A model generated the notes under the pieces. That model worked only from the letters and a program-made list of their open reading frames with translations, was not told where the DNA came from and made no database searches. Positions 47,880-59,427 of a stretch of 64,000 nt of DNA are shown here, one piece after another. Every line of letters begins with the position of its first letter. The stretch's first letter is position 1. This DNA is from Theocolax elegans (taxonomy: Eukaryota > Arthropoda > Insecta > Hymenoptera > Cerocephalidae), in contig CM047425.1 in the NCBI GenBank assembly GCA_026168455.1, positions 43,482,711-43,546,710 of the forward strand, written 5' to 3'. The translations under genes and the position numbers were made by a program.

Positions 47880-50044
47880 AATGTATTTGTGTAATAAAAA
47901 AGTACACATCGTTCCGCAGAATACGAAAAAAAGCGGAGGGATCTCAAGGTGGCCATCAAGGCTGCTAAGAGAAGGTGTTGGCGGGAACTATGCGAGGAGG
48001 TGGACCACGACCCCTGGGGCAGACCGTATAAAACGGTTATGAATAAGATCAACCCCGGGGGCACTGTTGCTAAAGGTATGTCCGTACGTAAAGCCCCAGG
48101 GCCTGACGGAATACCTGGCCTGGCCGTCAAGTCAGCGGCGATGAGTGCTTCGGGCTTGTTCCTGGACGCATTCAACGCATGCCTAAGAGAAGGTTGCTTC
48201 CCAGCCCAGTGGAAGACGCACAGGTTGGTACTCCTACCGAAGGGAAACAAACCCCCGGAGGAGCTATCATCTTACCGCCCGCTCTGTCTACTGGATATAG
48301 TCGGGAAGCTCCTGGAGCGGGTGATCTGCGCCAAGCTCGCAGCGGCCATCGGACGGGCCGCAGACCTCTCCGACAACCAGTTCGGCTTCCGAAAGGGTCG
48401 ATCGACCATGGACGCTGTAGGCAGAGTTGTTGGTATAGCCACAAACGCCATCAATGCTGGTCGGAGTGCAAGGCGGATGTGTGCCATTATCACCTTGGAC
48501 ATCCGGAATGCCTTCAACTCTGCCAGATGGGACGACATCATGATGTCCCTGCAGCACTTCCAAATGCATCTCAGAGAGGTCACCTCGAGTTACCTGACTG
48601 ACCGTACTCTGCTCTACGACACCGACGACGGTGTGCACTCCCACAACATCACGGGAGGCGTGCCGCAGGGTTTGGTCATTGGGTCCCTACACTGGAACGC
48701 TGTCTATGACGGCCTGCTTAGGCAGCAACTTCCGGAGGGTGTCTCGATGGTGGCTTTCGCGGACGATGTGGCACTAGTGGTGGTCGCAAAGAGTGTCGAA
48801 GAGACCGAATATCTCGGAGACGTCTCTATAGAAGTGGTCGCCACTTGGTTGAGAGACCACGGACTTAGTCTGGCGGCGGAAAAACGGAGGCGGTGCTCAT
48901 CTCTCGGACAAAAAAGGAGAGGACCACCACCTTCACGGTAGGTGAAGAACGGATACGGTCGGTGAAAACGTTGAAGTATTTAGGGGTCACACAAGACGCG
49001 CGGCTGTCGTTCAAACACCATCTCGCGAACGCAGGCTCAAAGGCGGCAAAGGTGGCCCGTGCGCTGGCGGGCATCATGCCCAAAATCGGGGAACCCCAGT
49101 AACCGCGAAGGTCCCTCCTTGCCTCGGTGGTGAGCTCCGTAATTTTATACGGAGCTCCTATCTGGGCTGATGCCCTGAATAGGCAGAAGAGCTTTGGTGC
49201 TCCGTGCCAGAGAGCCTGCAGGATAGCTGCGCTAAGGGTGGCCCGGGCGTACCGAACCGTATCTGACATTGCGCTCTCGGTGGTCGCGGGGACCGGCCCC
49301 TTCGACCTCCTTGCAGCCGACAGAGCTGAAAGACACCGTGAGGGTGGGCGACGCCTAGAAGAGAATCGTTGCCACAACCGATGGTCATTGCGCACCGTAG
49401 AGGAGTGGCAGCGGAGATGGGACTCAGCCAGGGACGGCCGCTGGTCCTACCGCATCATCCCGCGAATCCGGGAGTGGGCGAGCAGGAAACACGGCTTCGT
49501 CAGTTTCCAGCATACCCAGGTGTTGATCGGGCACGGATGCTTCTGTAGCTACCTATTTCGTATAGGGGTCTACGGCAGCGCAGAGTGCCCGGCTTGTCCA
49601 GGGGTGGACGAAGCCGTGGAACACGTCCTCCTACGATGTCCTCGTTTCAGGGAGGAACGGGACCAATTTCAAATTATTTGGAGCAGTCCCCTCACCCCTG
49701 AGGGCATCGGGACGTGCCTGCTTGGCTCCCAGGAGGGATGGAACGCAGTAGTGACCCTCTGTACGTCCGTAGTGGACAGGCTGGGTCTCATTAAAAGAGA
49801 AGAGGAGAGAAGAGTTGCGATAGCAACAGTAGTGGGCTAATCTAGCCGTTCCCTCCCCCCGCGAAGTAATGCCTTGCGGCGGTTCCCGCGGGGGAATAAA
49901 GGTAAGAAAAGAGATGGAGTTTTAGTGGGTATGCCTATCGACATCCTTCGGTAGGAGAGTCCCACACACGGGGAGTCTCGCATGGCTCCAGTCACGGTGC
50001 ATTAAACATTTCTCCACCTCTTCGAAAAAACAAAAAAAAAAAAA
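47880..50044 (+). mobile_element. R1-clade LINE, 5'-truncated, with poly(A) tail
   Basis: It begins inside ORF2 just before RT and ends in an A-rich tail near 50,024-50,044, followed by a CA run. The 5' truncation is typical of LINE insertion. The endonuclease and ORF1 are missing. The 3' UTR runs from 49,843. Confidence 0.85.
47949..49840 (+). pseudogene. R1-clade reverse transcriptase, one frameshift and one stop
   Basis: Carries RKAPGPDGIPGLAVK, SYRPLCLLDIVGKLLERV, NQFGFRKGRSTMDA, TGGVPQGLVIGSLHWN and the catalytic FADD in VAFADDVALVV. The frame shifts near 48,885 and continues through KTLKYLGVTQDARLSFKHHL, a single in-frame TAA at 49,100, and VILYGAPIWADAL. The tail holds a CCHC-type finger, CPACPGVDEAVEHVLLRC, typical of this group. 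A block between PWGRPYKTVMNKI and RKAPGPDG seems shortened, suggesting an internal deletion. High GC content stands out from the surroundings, so the copy is probably young. Confidence 0.85.
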
Positions 50045-50362
50045 CACACACACACACACATAAAGTTTTCCGTGGCTGTTTCGGTCTCGCATCGGGGCGA
50101 ATTCGGCGCGCACCAAACCTCAAGTTGCTGGAAGAATCTCCCGCATTTGGCGTACCAAAGAAGAGCTGCTCATTGAGTTCGGGAGACCTGGTCGAGACAG
50201 CGGTCTCGTCCACGCTACGTGGGTTAACAGAGGTCCAGATGCTGACCCACAAAGAATCCATTACTATAAAAGACATGAACGAAACTACGACGAAATGTTT
50301 TGAGTTTCACATCTTTTTTCGAATATAGTGCTTAAACACAAAAACATTTCAGACAAATGTGG
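50045..50362. other. Unassigned GC-balanced stretch
   Basis: Follows a (CA)n run. No gene recognised. Confidence 0.4.
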
Positions 50363-50970
50363 CAGAGTTTAGATATAGCAATCCAACTGCGACCATGACC
50401 ATGCCTTTGTCCGTTGCGTTCAAGTTCTTTGATAGGTCAATTTAAAAATGTGTACAGAAACCGTATATTTTTGTACCCGAAAATCGAAAAAACGATAAAA
50501 ATTTTGTTCTGCATGACCTACACCATGACCTTGACGATGACCTTCAAGGTTACTTTGAAGCCAATTTAAAATCTGGAAAATAAATTATAATTTCGGAAAA
50601 TCTTTACAGTTGGCGTGACCACGCATTACCTTCAAGGTCATTTAGAAGTCATTTACAGGTTAATTAGAAAATTTTGAAGTGGATTATATATTTGCGTTAG
50701 ATTTTGTAATTTGACCTCTTAGTGATTTTGAAGGTAATGCGAGCTCATGGTTATGGTTATGTGTAAAATTTTTCTAATTTAATTCCAAATTTTAATTTAT
50801 TTTTTAAATGACCTAATATCATCTTCAAGGTCAAGATGTAGGTCATTTACGAAATAATTTTTTTCATTCTTACAATTTCAGGGGGCGAAAATATTCGAAA
50901 TGACCTTGTAGCTAACGGAAAAGGTCGTGGTCATGTTCGTTGATGGATTGCTATTTTCAAACATATGACT
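50363..50970. mobile_element. Palindromic MITE rich in AGGTCA half-sites
   Basis: TAGCAATCCAACTGCGACCA near 50,377 faces a similar inverted sequence near 50,955. Between them are repeated TGACCT/AGGTCA motifs, including TGACCTTGA at 50,526, TGACCTTCAAGGT at 50,538, TCAAGGTCA at 50,632 and 50,825, and AGGTCA at 50,840. TCAAGGTCA is the monomeric site of FTZ-F1/ERR-type nuclear receptors. Any binding is inference. Confidence 0.6.
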
Positions 50971-50984
50971 AATTATTTTGTCGT

Positions 50985-51583
50985 ATATATGGGTGATTTT
51001 CTGTGACATCGAAGATAAAACAAATAAATATTGTCGCCTGAATTTTTTCAGATTTTTTCTGGGCCATTACTTTAAGTTACAGAGAGTCAAAGTTGAGATT
51101 TTAGCACTTTTTTGCATTATATGCCCATTTTCATGAATTTGTAGCTCCCAGGAGATGCATTTTTCACTATAAACATAAATATGACTTTTTTTGTAAAATT
51201 TTCTGAAATTTTCATTAAAAATACTTTTAAAGACATAAATGTATGCTGTCACACTCTTGTAAACCATTTAAACCTTAAATAGTGAAAATCAGCAATTCTG
51301 CTCCGGACTCTGGTAATTTAATACTGTCTAAAAGATGTCTTTTTATAGTCAGAAACTGCCTAAAAATTTCCAGAGTGGGTATAAATCATTAAGATCACTT
51401 ATGGTCAAAATATCCGGGAAAAGTGCCCGAAATATTAATTGAAATGTATATTTGTTGCCTTATAACGATGAATCTATTAGCATGATCATTGCAAAAAAAT
51501 TTATGCATTTACCTTGGAATGGTAGAAACGTATCTCCATTTGTTTCAGTATCCATTTAATCCCCAGTAAGCTAAAAATGCACC
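50985..51583 (+). repeat. Extra copy of the foldback left arm
   Basis: Direct, slightly diverged and shorter copy of 51,584-52,215, for example CAGAGAGTCAAAGTTGAGAT here. Confidence 0.85.
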
Positions 51584-52550
51584 CATATATATGGGTGGTT
51601 CTCTATGACATCGAAGATGAAAAAAATAAATATTGCTATAACTGTGGGAATATGTTTTAGAGGTATCCAGTAGTTACTCCTGAATTTTTTCAGATTTTTT
51701 CTGGGCCATTATTTTAAGTTACAGAGAGTCAAAGTTGACATTTTAGCACTTTTTTGCATTATATGCCCATTTTCATGAATTTTTAGCTCCCAGGGGATGC
51801 ATTTTTCACTAAAAACATAAGTATCACTTTTTTTGTAAAATTTTCCGAACTTTTCATAAAAAATACTTTTAAAGACATAAATGTATGCTGTCACACTCTT
51901 GTAAGCCATTTAAACCTTAAATAGTGAAAATCAGCAATTCTGCTCCGGACTCTGGTAATCTAATACTGTCTAAAAGATGTCTTTTTATAGTCAGAAACTG
52001 CCTAAAAATTTCCAGAGTGGGTATAAATCATTAAGATCACTTATGGTCAAAATATCCGGGAAAAGTGCCCGAAATATTAATTGAAATGTATATTTGTTGC
52101 CTTATAACGATGAATCTATTAGCATGATCATTGCAAAAAAATTTGTGCACTTACCTTGGAGTGGTAGAAAAGTATCTGCACTTGTTTCAGTATCCATCTA
52201 ATCCCTTGTAAGCTGCTAAAAATACAAATATTATTATACAAATGTAATAAATTAATTTTTTTTTTTTATTTTATTTATTAACTCCAGACATTACAATATT
52301 TTACAATAAAAAATGTATCCTATAGAGGTGCACACTGCACCTGTACATAGGAGCCGGAGAACTTAACACTATATCCTAATACTAAATTAACCTAATACTA
52401 TATTTAAATAAGAGTTTTGCAACTTAATCAATATAACTAGTATACTGTTTAGTGCATCACTCTTTACATTTTTTTTTTAAACACTTTAAATTTAAATGCT
52501 CATATTATTGTTTAATATTATTACTTGTTTAAACATTTTTTACTAATTCT

Positions 52551-54416
52551 TTATATGTTTGTCTTGATCCAGTTTTTTAATTTTGCTTTTCTTACTTTAA
52601 TATTATCTATATTTTTAAGTTCGTTTGGTAAGGTATTGTAATGGCTTACTGCTCTTATATAGCTGTTCTTTGAACTGACATTGCTACATCGACGTGGCAT
52701 TTGGATATTCCTATTTCTTGTTATACTTTTTGAGTTTTTATAAATTTCTTGCAATGTACTATAATGAAAACTAAGGGATTCAAAAATAAAAAGTTTGTCA
52801 ATGTTCATTGGATTTTTATCGCTTATAAATTTATTTTTATTAATTATTTTAAGTAATCTATTTTGTTGATTTTGTATTATAGATTTGATATTTGTATATG
52901 CACCACCCCAAGCTATTATTCCGTAACAGATTATGCTATGGTAAAAAGCATAATACAGTGTTCTGAGAGTATCAGTGGACATGATTTTAGCTATTTTGTG
53001 AAAGATAAAAGTTAGATATTTCGTCTTTTTGTATATGTACTCTATGTGCTTATCCCATCTCATGTGACAGTCAAAAATAATTCCTAGATACTTTGTATTT
53101 TCCACTCTTTGTAATTTTGTTCCTTTTATGTTTATATGAAAATTTATTGGAATACAATCCTTATGGTTCACAAAAGTTAAATATACTGTTTTATCAATAT
53201 TAAGTGAAAGTTTGTTAAGTGCTAGCCAATTTGCTATTTTATCAAGATTTGAGTTCATAATTGTTTCTACTTCTTTCCAACTATTGCTTGTTGATATTAC
53301 TGCAGTATCATCAGCATAAGATAATATTGTATTATCTGGCATTGTTGTCAATAGATCATTTACATATATAATAAATAATAATGGTCCTAAAATTGTGCCC
53401 TGGGGTACTCCAGTTGTTATTTTCTCATATACACTATAGGCATCATTTATTTTTACCCTTTGTTCCCTATTACTTAGATAACTTTTTATCAACTTCTGCG
53501 CTTTACCCCTGATTCCGTACCTATATAATTTATCCAACAAAATAGTATGGTTAACAGTATCAAAAGCTTTGGCTAAATCAAGGAAAGTTACTGCTATTGG
53601 AGTGTTTGAATCTTGGTTATTGTATATTATGTTACTTATGTAGTTTAATGCATCCTTAGTACTTTTGTTTTTCGTAAAACCATATTGGTTTTTTGCTAGT
53701 ATGTTACTGTCATTTAAAAACTTAATTAATCTAGTGAAAATAATTTTTTCGAAAATTTTTGCTAAGTTTGAAATAAGCGAAATAGGTCTATAATTCGTTA
53801 TTTTATGTTTCTCGCTACTTTTGTGAATCGGAATTATTTCTGCTGTTTTTAGTGCACTTGGCCAAGTAGTTTTTTCTATACATAAATTTATGACATGTAC
53901 TAATGGTAATATTAAAAATCGAGATAGGCATTTATTGTTTTTGCATTAATATTATCTACTCCTCCATTTTTATTCTTTAAATTTAATATTATATTTTCGA
54001 TTTCATATGCATATGTGGGTGTAATAAAAATGCTATTTGAATTGAATTGTGGCAATTTTAAATTTTCATTTGTTTCTGTTTGTATTTTATCGCTTAAAGT
54101 TTTACCTATATTAGTAAAAAATTTGTTCATATTATTAGCAATTCGTGTAGGATCACTTATCTTTTCATTGTTTTCAATTATGTAATTAACCCTGACTTTT
54201 TGTTACTTTTTTTCCCCAGTTTTTCATTTATAATTTGCCATAGATTTTTTGGATTGCTAGAATTTTTTCTATCTGCTCTTTTTCATATAGTTCTTTGGCT
54301 TTGTTTATAATTTTATCTAGTACTTTAGTATAATTTCTATAGTACAACTTATTATCTAAGGTAGGATTTTCTTTCCAACATAAATATAAACTTTCTTTAG
54401 TTTTACAGGATATCAT
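52551..54416 (-). pseudogene. LINE ORF2 reverse transcriptase
   Basis: Pieces in order: a linker with ENPTLDNKLYYRNYTK; MNKFFTNIGKTLSDKI and NKNGGVDNINAKTI (54,130-53,912); an unlisted stretch where the frame is broken; then a long open frame 53,540-52,551 with TTGVPQGTILGPLLFIIYVN, catalytic YADD in LSYADDTAVIST, and NTKYLGIIFDCHMRWDKHIE. The C-terminal region carries PNELKNID-type sequence common to CR1/jockey ends. At least three frame breaks separate the pieces. Confidence 0.85.
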
Positions 54417-54448
54417 TATTGCACTTGTAATCCACCTATTTCTAGGAT

Positions 54449-55326
54449 TTAAATTATTCTTATTTTATTTATCTTTATACTGTGTTTAACTATATTTATA
54501 CAATTTTGTATTTTTTCAATTAGAGAATTTGTTGCTATATTTGGATCCTGCATATTTAAAATTTCCGTCCAATTTTCATTGTTAGCTATTTTGATTAATT
54601 TAGTATAATCAATCATTTTAATAGTATTATTTATCTTTGATTTTCTAATTTTTCCTATAGTCATAATCAAAGGATAGTGATCATTAAAAGGGACAGTTAA
54701 AGTAAATGTGTTGTAGTTAATTACTGAAGTTTTTATAAAGATATTATCAATGCATGTTCCTGTATTGCAGTTATCCAAAGATGGCCTTGTTATGCCCTGA
54801 AAACCCGGTACATATCCACTTTCAAGTAAGCTATTAAGTAATTCTTGCCCAATAGCTTCCATCTTTAACAGATCAATATTAAAATCTCCTATGATTAAAT
54901 GATTTTTGGTTTTTTATTTTCAAAAATTAACTTCTTTATATTTAGTATAAATTCTGTTTTAGGAATATCATGTGACCTATATACAGCAGAAATTAACATT
55001 TCTTTATTATTTTCTATAGAAATTTTGGAATTTATTATTTTTATTTTATTTATCTCAATTATTTCAGTGGTTTCTGTAATGTAGTCCTTCAAATACATAA
55101 CGACACCATCTGATTTGTTTACTCTACTATCGTTATAAAATATTTTATACCCATTTATTGTAAAAAACTCTTTGTGATCCAAATTCCATGATTCAGTACA
55201 CACAATGACACTTGGTTTAACTTCTAATCCTTTTAAAAATACTTGTAATTTATTATAATTAGCATTTAAACTTCTGATGTTAATATATAAAATATATTCT
55301 TTTCGAAATTTCAAGTTGCCATTCAA
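54449..55326 (-). pseudogene. LINE ORF2 endonuclease
   Basis: Starts with ILYINIRSLNANYNKLQVFL, the conserved N-terminal strand (N of NIRS), then VIVCTESWNL (catalytic Glu). After a break near 54,880 come GTCIDNIFIKTS and FNDHYPLIMTI, the terminal DH motif of EEP nucleases. Only a small gap separates the two frames, so the damage is slight. Confidence 0.85.
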
Positions 55327-55560
55327 TGCAGTTAAATCATGTAAATTTGTTTCCTTTTTTATAAAATTATTTGTAAATCTTCTGTTAAATCTAAAACTTG
55401 TGACATTATTATTTATAATTTGGGGATAACGTGCTCGATGAACTGCTTCTGTGTCTTGTTGTTAATTTCGACGATGCTGCTAGAATAGATTGACTTCTTT
55501 CCATTGGTGCGAGATAAAAGTTATCTACTTTTCCGATATATTTTGGTACTATTGGCGCAA

Positions 55561-56966
55561 TTTCATATTCTGTCATGTCAATATTTTTTAATCTTTGTTT
55601 TTAAAATTTCACATTTAAGTGTATCTACTGCGGTATGTTTAATATCATATTTTGTTTTATAACTTCTCATTACTGAACTTACAATTATGACAACAATAGT
55701 GATTGTCTGAATTACATTCTGTAGTTTTATGAGCACCTGCACATTTAGACATATGGATTATTAATGCATTTAGGCAGTACTATGTCCAAAACGTCCACAC
55801 TTATAACAAGGTTTGACCGATATCAAGTCAAAGACTCTGCAGTTTTGATGACCAACGTAAATTTTGTTCTTATTGTCTCTGACGTCTTTATGAATTTCTG
55901 CTGACACTTCCAATATTGCCGTAGTTAACTTGCTTCGTGGATTAATATACGTGTGTAAAACCACGCCTTTACTTTCACAGCTGTTAAAATTTCTTTTGTT
56001 AATGTCTTCTTCTAGTTCTTTATTACTCATTTTTTCAATATTATCTATGCCAATTATTTTTATTTTAGGTTTCATTATTTGCTCTTTTTCTACTGTACAT
56101 AATTTAGATAATTTTGAGTTTAATATGTTAATTGCATTATTTACACTATCCTCGTTTATACATTTTATTACAACTTCACTATCACCTTTTACTTTGACGT
56201 TTCGAGTTTTAATGGTTTTATCTTTAATTAAATAATGAGACGCTCTTTGCACTATTGTCGCAATTTCATATTCTGTCATGTCAATATTTTTTAATCTTTG
56301 TTTTTAAAATTTCACATTTAAGTGTATCTACTGCGGTATGTTTAATATCATATTTTGTTTTATACTTCTCATTACTGAACTTACAATTATGACAACAATA
56401 GTGATTGTCTGAATTACATTCTGTAGTTTTATGAGCACCTGCACATTTTAGACATATTGGATTATTAATGCATTTAGCAGTACTATGTCCAAAACGTCCA
56501 CACTTATAACAAGGTTTGACCGATATCAAGTCAAAGACTCTGCAGTTTTGATGACCAACGTAAATTTTGTTCTTATTGTCTCTGACGTCTTTATGAATTT
56601 CTGCTGACACTTCCAATATTGCCGTAGTTAACTTGCTTCGTGGATTAATATACGTGTGTAAAACCACGCCTTTACTTTCACAGCTGTTAAAATTTCTTTT
56701 GTTAATGTCTTCTTCTAGTTCTTTATTACTCATTTTTTCAATATTATCTATGCCAATTATTTTTATTTTAGGTTTCATTATTTGCTCTTTTTCTACTGTA
56801 CATAATTTAGATAATTTTGAGTTTAATATGTTAATTGCATTATTTACACTATCCTCGTTTATACATTTTATTACAACTTCACTATCACCTTTTACTTTGA
56901 CGTTTCGAGTTTTAATGGTTTTATCTTTAATTAAATAATGAGACGCTCTTTGCACTATTGTCGCTA
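55561..56966 (-). repeat. 703-bp tandem duplication inside LINE ORF1
   Basis: Unit 55,561-56,263 repeats 56,264-56,966. The units differ mainly by single-base indels between about 55,660 and 55,790, which destroy the frame of the downstream unit. Confidence 0.9.
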
Positions 56967-57539
56967 TATTCTCTTCTTTTTTGTTTTTTCTTAATATTAT
57001 TTTAGGTGTCGGTTATTAATAGGTTTGGGTTTTATCAGTGTCTCAGCATATGAATTTTTGTTGATTTTAGTTCCTTCATTTTCTTTTTCTTTGTTTAAAA
57101 GTTCTTTGAGTAATTGATTCTTTTCTTTTAGTTCAGTGTTTAACTCCTTTAATATAACATTTTCGATTTTCATGGTTTCAAATTCACTATGATCTTCATA
57201 CATCGATTCTTCTTGGTTTTTAACACTATCACTCATAATTTCACTTATAATTTGGTTTTTAATTTGTAACTTTTGCATTGATTTGATTTCGGCAATAATC
57301 ATTTTTGCATCATTACATAGCACATTTTCACTACTTTTTAAGGTTAGCTTTAGTTTATCATGTTCCGGGCAAATAACAAAAATATCACTTATTCTTTTTG
57401 TGTTTTTCAATATGTTAAAATCACTAGTATGGTACGCGTTTTCACATATTAAACAAACAACTACTCCAACCTTTAATTTCTGATGACATTTAAAAAACTT
57501 ATCGGAGCGAATGTCAGGCGGTTCTTTACTTCCCGCCAT
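56281..57539 (-). pseudogene. LINE ORF1 protein: zinc-binding N-terminus, coiled coil, CCHC knuckles
   Basis: Starts MAGSKEPPDIRSDKFFKCHQ. It has a Cys/His cluster (CHQKLKVGVVVCLICENAYH, then CPEH) resembling a PHD-type finger, and a Glu/Lys-rich coiled coil (LKELNTELKEKNQLLKELLN). After a frame break near 56,975 comes an RNA-binding region and CYKCGRFGHSTAKC and CLKCAGAHKTTEC knuckles. This layout is seen in ORF1 proteins of CR1/L2-type LINEs. A second, damaged copy of the knuckle half lies at 55,770-56,279. Confidence 0.8.
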
Positions 57540-57548
57540 CTTGGACTT

Positions 57549-57893
57549 ATTATGATATTATAATTTTTAAACATTTATAATGCTGGATTTTTAGTTTTAC
57601 ATCCCTTACAAGAATTATAATACTAATCTGAAGGATTACTATAAATATATAAACATCATTATTACAATAACTGAATATACGTATTTAATACAAAAGATAT
57701 ATAAATAAATCAGATATATAATTATAATGAATAATATGATAACGTGACAGTGACAAATTTGTGAAATCTAAACAATGTGTTGCTGAATAATAATAATAAT
57801 AATGTTCATACTTTTATAGTAATCCTTCAGATTAGTATTATAATTCTTGTAAGGGACGTAAAACTAAAAATCCAACATTATAAATGTTTAAAA
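57549..57893. repeat. Inner palindrome of the split foldback
   Basis: ATTATAATACTAATCTGAAG near 57,611 faces its inverse near 57,820. It lies between the LINE 5' end and the right arm. Confidence 0.75.
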
Positions 57894-58570
57894 AATAATT
57901 TTTTATAATTTTATAATAATAGTTGTATTTTTAGCAGCTCACAGGGGATTAGATGGATACTGAAACAAGTGGTGATACTTTTATACCATTCCAAGGTAAG
58001 TGCATAAATTTTTTTGCAATGATCATGCTACTAGATTCATCGTTATAAGGCAACAAATATACATTTCTATTAATATTTCGGGCACTTTTTCCGGATATTT
58101 TGACCATAAGTGATCTTAATGATTTAGACCCACTCTGGAAATTTTTAGGCAGTTTCTGACTATAAAAAGACATCTTTTAGACAGTATTAGGTTACCAGAG
58201 TCCGGAGCAGAATTGCTGATTTTCACTATTTAAGGTTTAAATGGCTTACAAGAGTGTGACAGCATACATTTATGTCTTTAAAAGTATTTTTAATGAAAAG
58301 TTCGGAAAATTTTACAAAAAAAGTCATACTTATGTTTTTAGTGAAAAATGCATCCCCTGGGAGCTAAAAATTCATGAAAATGGGCATATAATGCAAAAAA
58401 GTGCTAAAATGTCAACTTTGACTCTCTGTAACTTAAAATAATGGCCCAGAAAAAATCTGAAAAAATTCAGGAGTAACTACTGGATACCTCTAAAACATAT
58501 TCCCACAGTTATAGCAATATTTATTTTTTTCATCTTCGATGTCATAGAGAACCACCCATATATATATATA

Positions 58571-59364
58571 TGTGTGTGTAAGGAAAACATCCTTAGTCTA
58601 TTTGAATTGCGCGCGTGTAGGTCGGTAAATCAGATCTTTTAATATACCGACAGGTAAAATTTGCAGATAAGAATTGGCACGTGTCAATCAGTACGGTTAA
58701 TAAAGATATACCGAAAACAATGAATAAAGCTTTATAAAAGTAATCTAAAGACAACCTTGTGAATAATAACATTGAATGTTGTTTCTTTGTTATTTACAGG
58801 TAAATAAACATTATTTATTAAGTATGTAATTATATTTTGTATAAAATAATAAAGTTCTTTATTATTTACAGAGAAACAATTCATGTATTATTCTAACCTA
58901 TAACCTATGAACATTATATATATAGATATATATTTTGCCGCATTCGAAAAACAGTTTTAATTTTTAAGTAAAAGTATTTTAGTATGTCCCAGGGCTACTG
59001 CTATAAAATTTAAGTAAATAAAATGTCTTCGAGATAGCAGCTTCTTCAAGCGGGCTGCGAGGTAGCACATTGTTCAACCACGTTGCGAGATAGCACATTC
59101 TACCTCTCAAGCATCAATATGATTTTGATCATATATTTTGGAGAATAACAACAGACTATATATATTTATTTTTTCTATGGTAGCCAATGCGTGTTTAATA
59201 GCTCTTTTTGTCTCACCAGTGTAACTCGATATACAATTTTCAAAAATTAATTTTTCACCACACGTAGACGGAAAGCACCACATTCCCTCCCAGCACCAAA
59301 AGTGGAATGTGTTATTTTCGGCCTACTGGGGGTGAAAAATAGTATACATCCAAATTGCTCATCA
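58571..59364. other. AT-rich stretch, no gene
   Basis: Nothing recognised beyond short repeats such as GCTGCGAGGTAGCACATT/GTTGCGAGATAGCACATT near 59,052-59,100. Confidence 0.6.
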
Positions 59365-59427
59365 CATAGCACATGTAATTTGACACCCGAGCCTTTGGCC
59401 GAAGGGTGTCAAATTACATGTGCTATG
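59365..59427. repeat. Perfect 24-bp stem hairpin
   Basis: CATAGCACATGTAATTTGAC plus four bases (59,365-59,388) pairs perfectly with 59,404-59,427 across a 15-nt loop. Weaker pairing continues outward. Confidence 0.9.

Larger units (their letters stand above)
52250..57545 (-). mobile_element. CR1/jockey-like LINE, near full length
   Basis: Minus-strand order: ORF1 (57,539-55,600), ORF2 endonuclease (55,326-54,449), RT (54,416-52,551), 3' UTR, poly(A) (T run at 52,247-52,268). The 5' end is close to the ORF1 start. ORF1 holds a 703-bp tandem duplication and ORF2 several frameshifts, so it is inactive as sequenced. Confidence 0.85.
51584..58570. mobile_element. Foldback element split by a LINE
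   Basis: The left arm 51,584-52,250 and right arm 57,895-58,570 are inverted copies, about 650 bp each, ending in CCACCCATATATATATATG. The original element was a MITE-like palindrome; the 5.3-kb LINE inserted within it. The ~66-codon frames in the arms are mirrored and not treated as genes. Confidence 0.85.

Noticed and set aside
51067..51909. 66-codon frames repeated in the foldback arms, also at 58,241
   Set aside because: They sit in non-coding inverted arms; conservation follows from arm identity rather than coding constraint.
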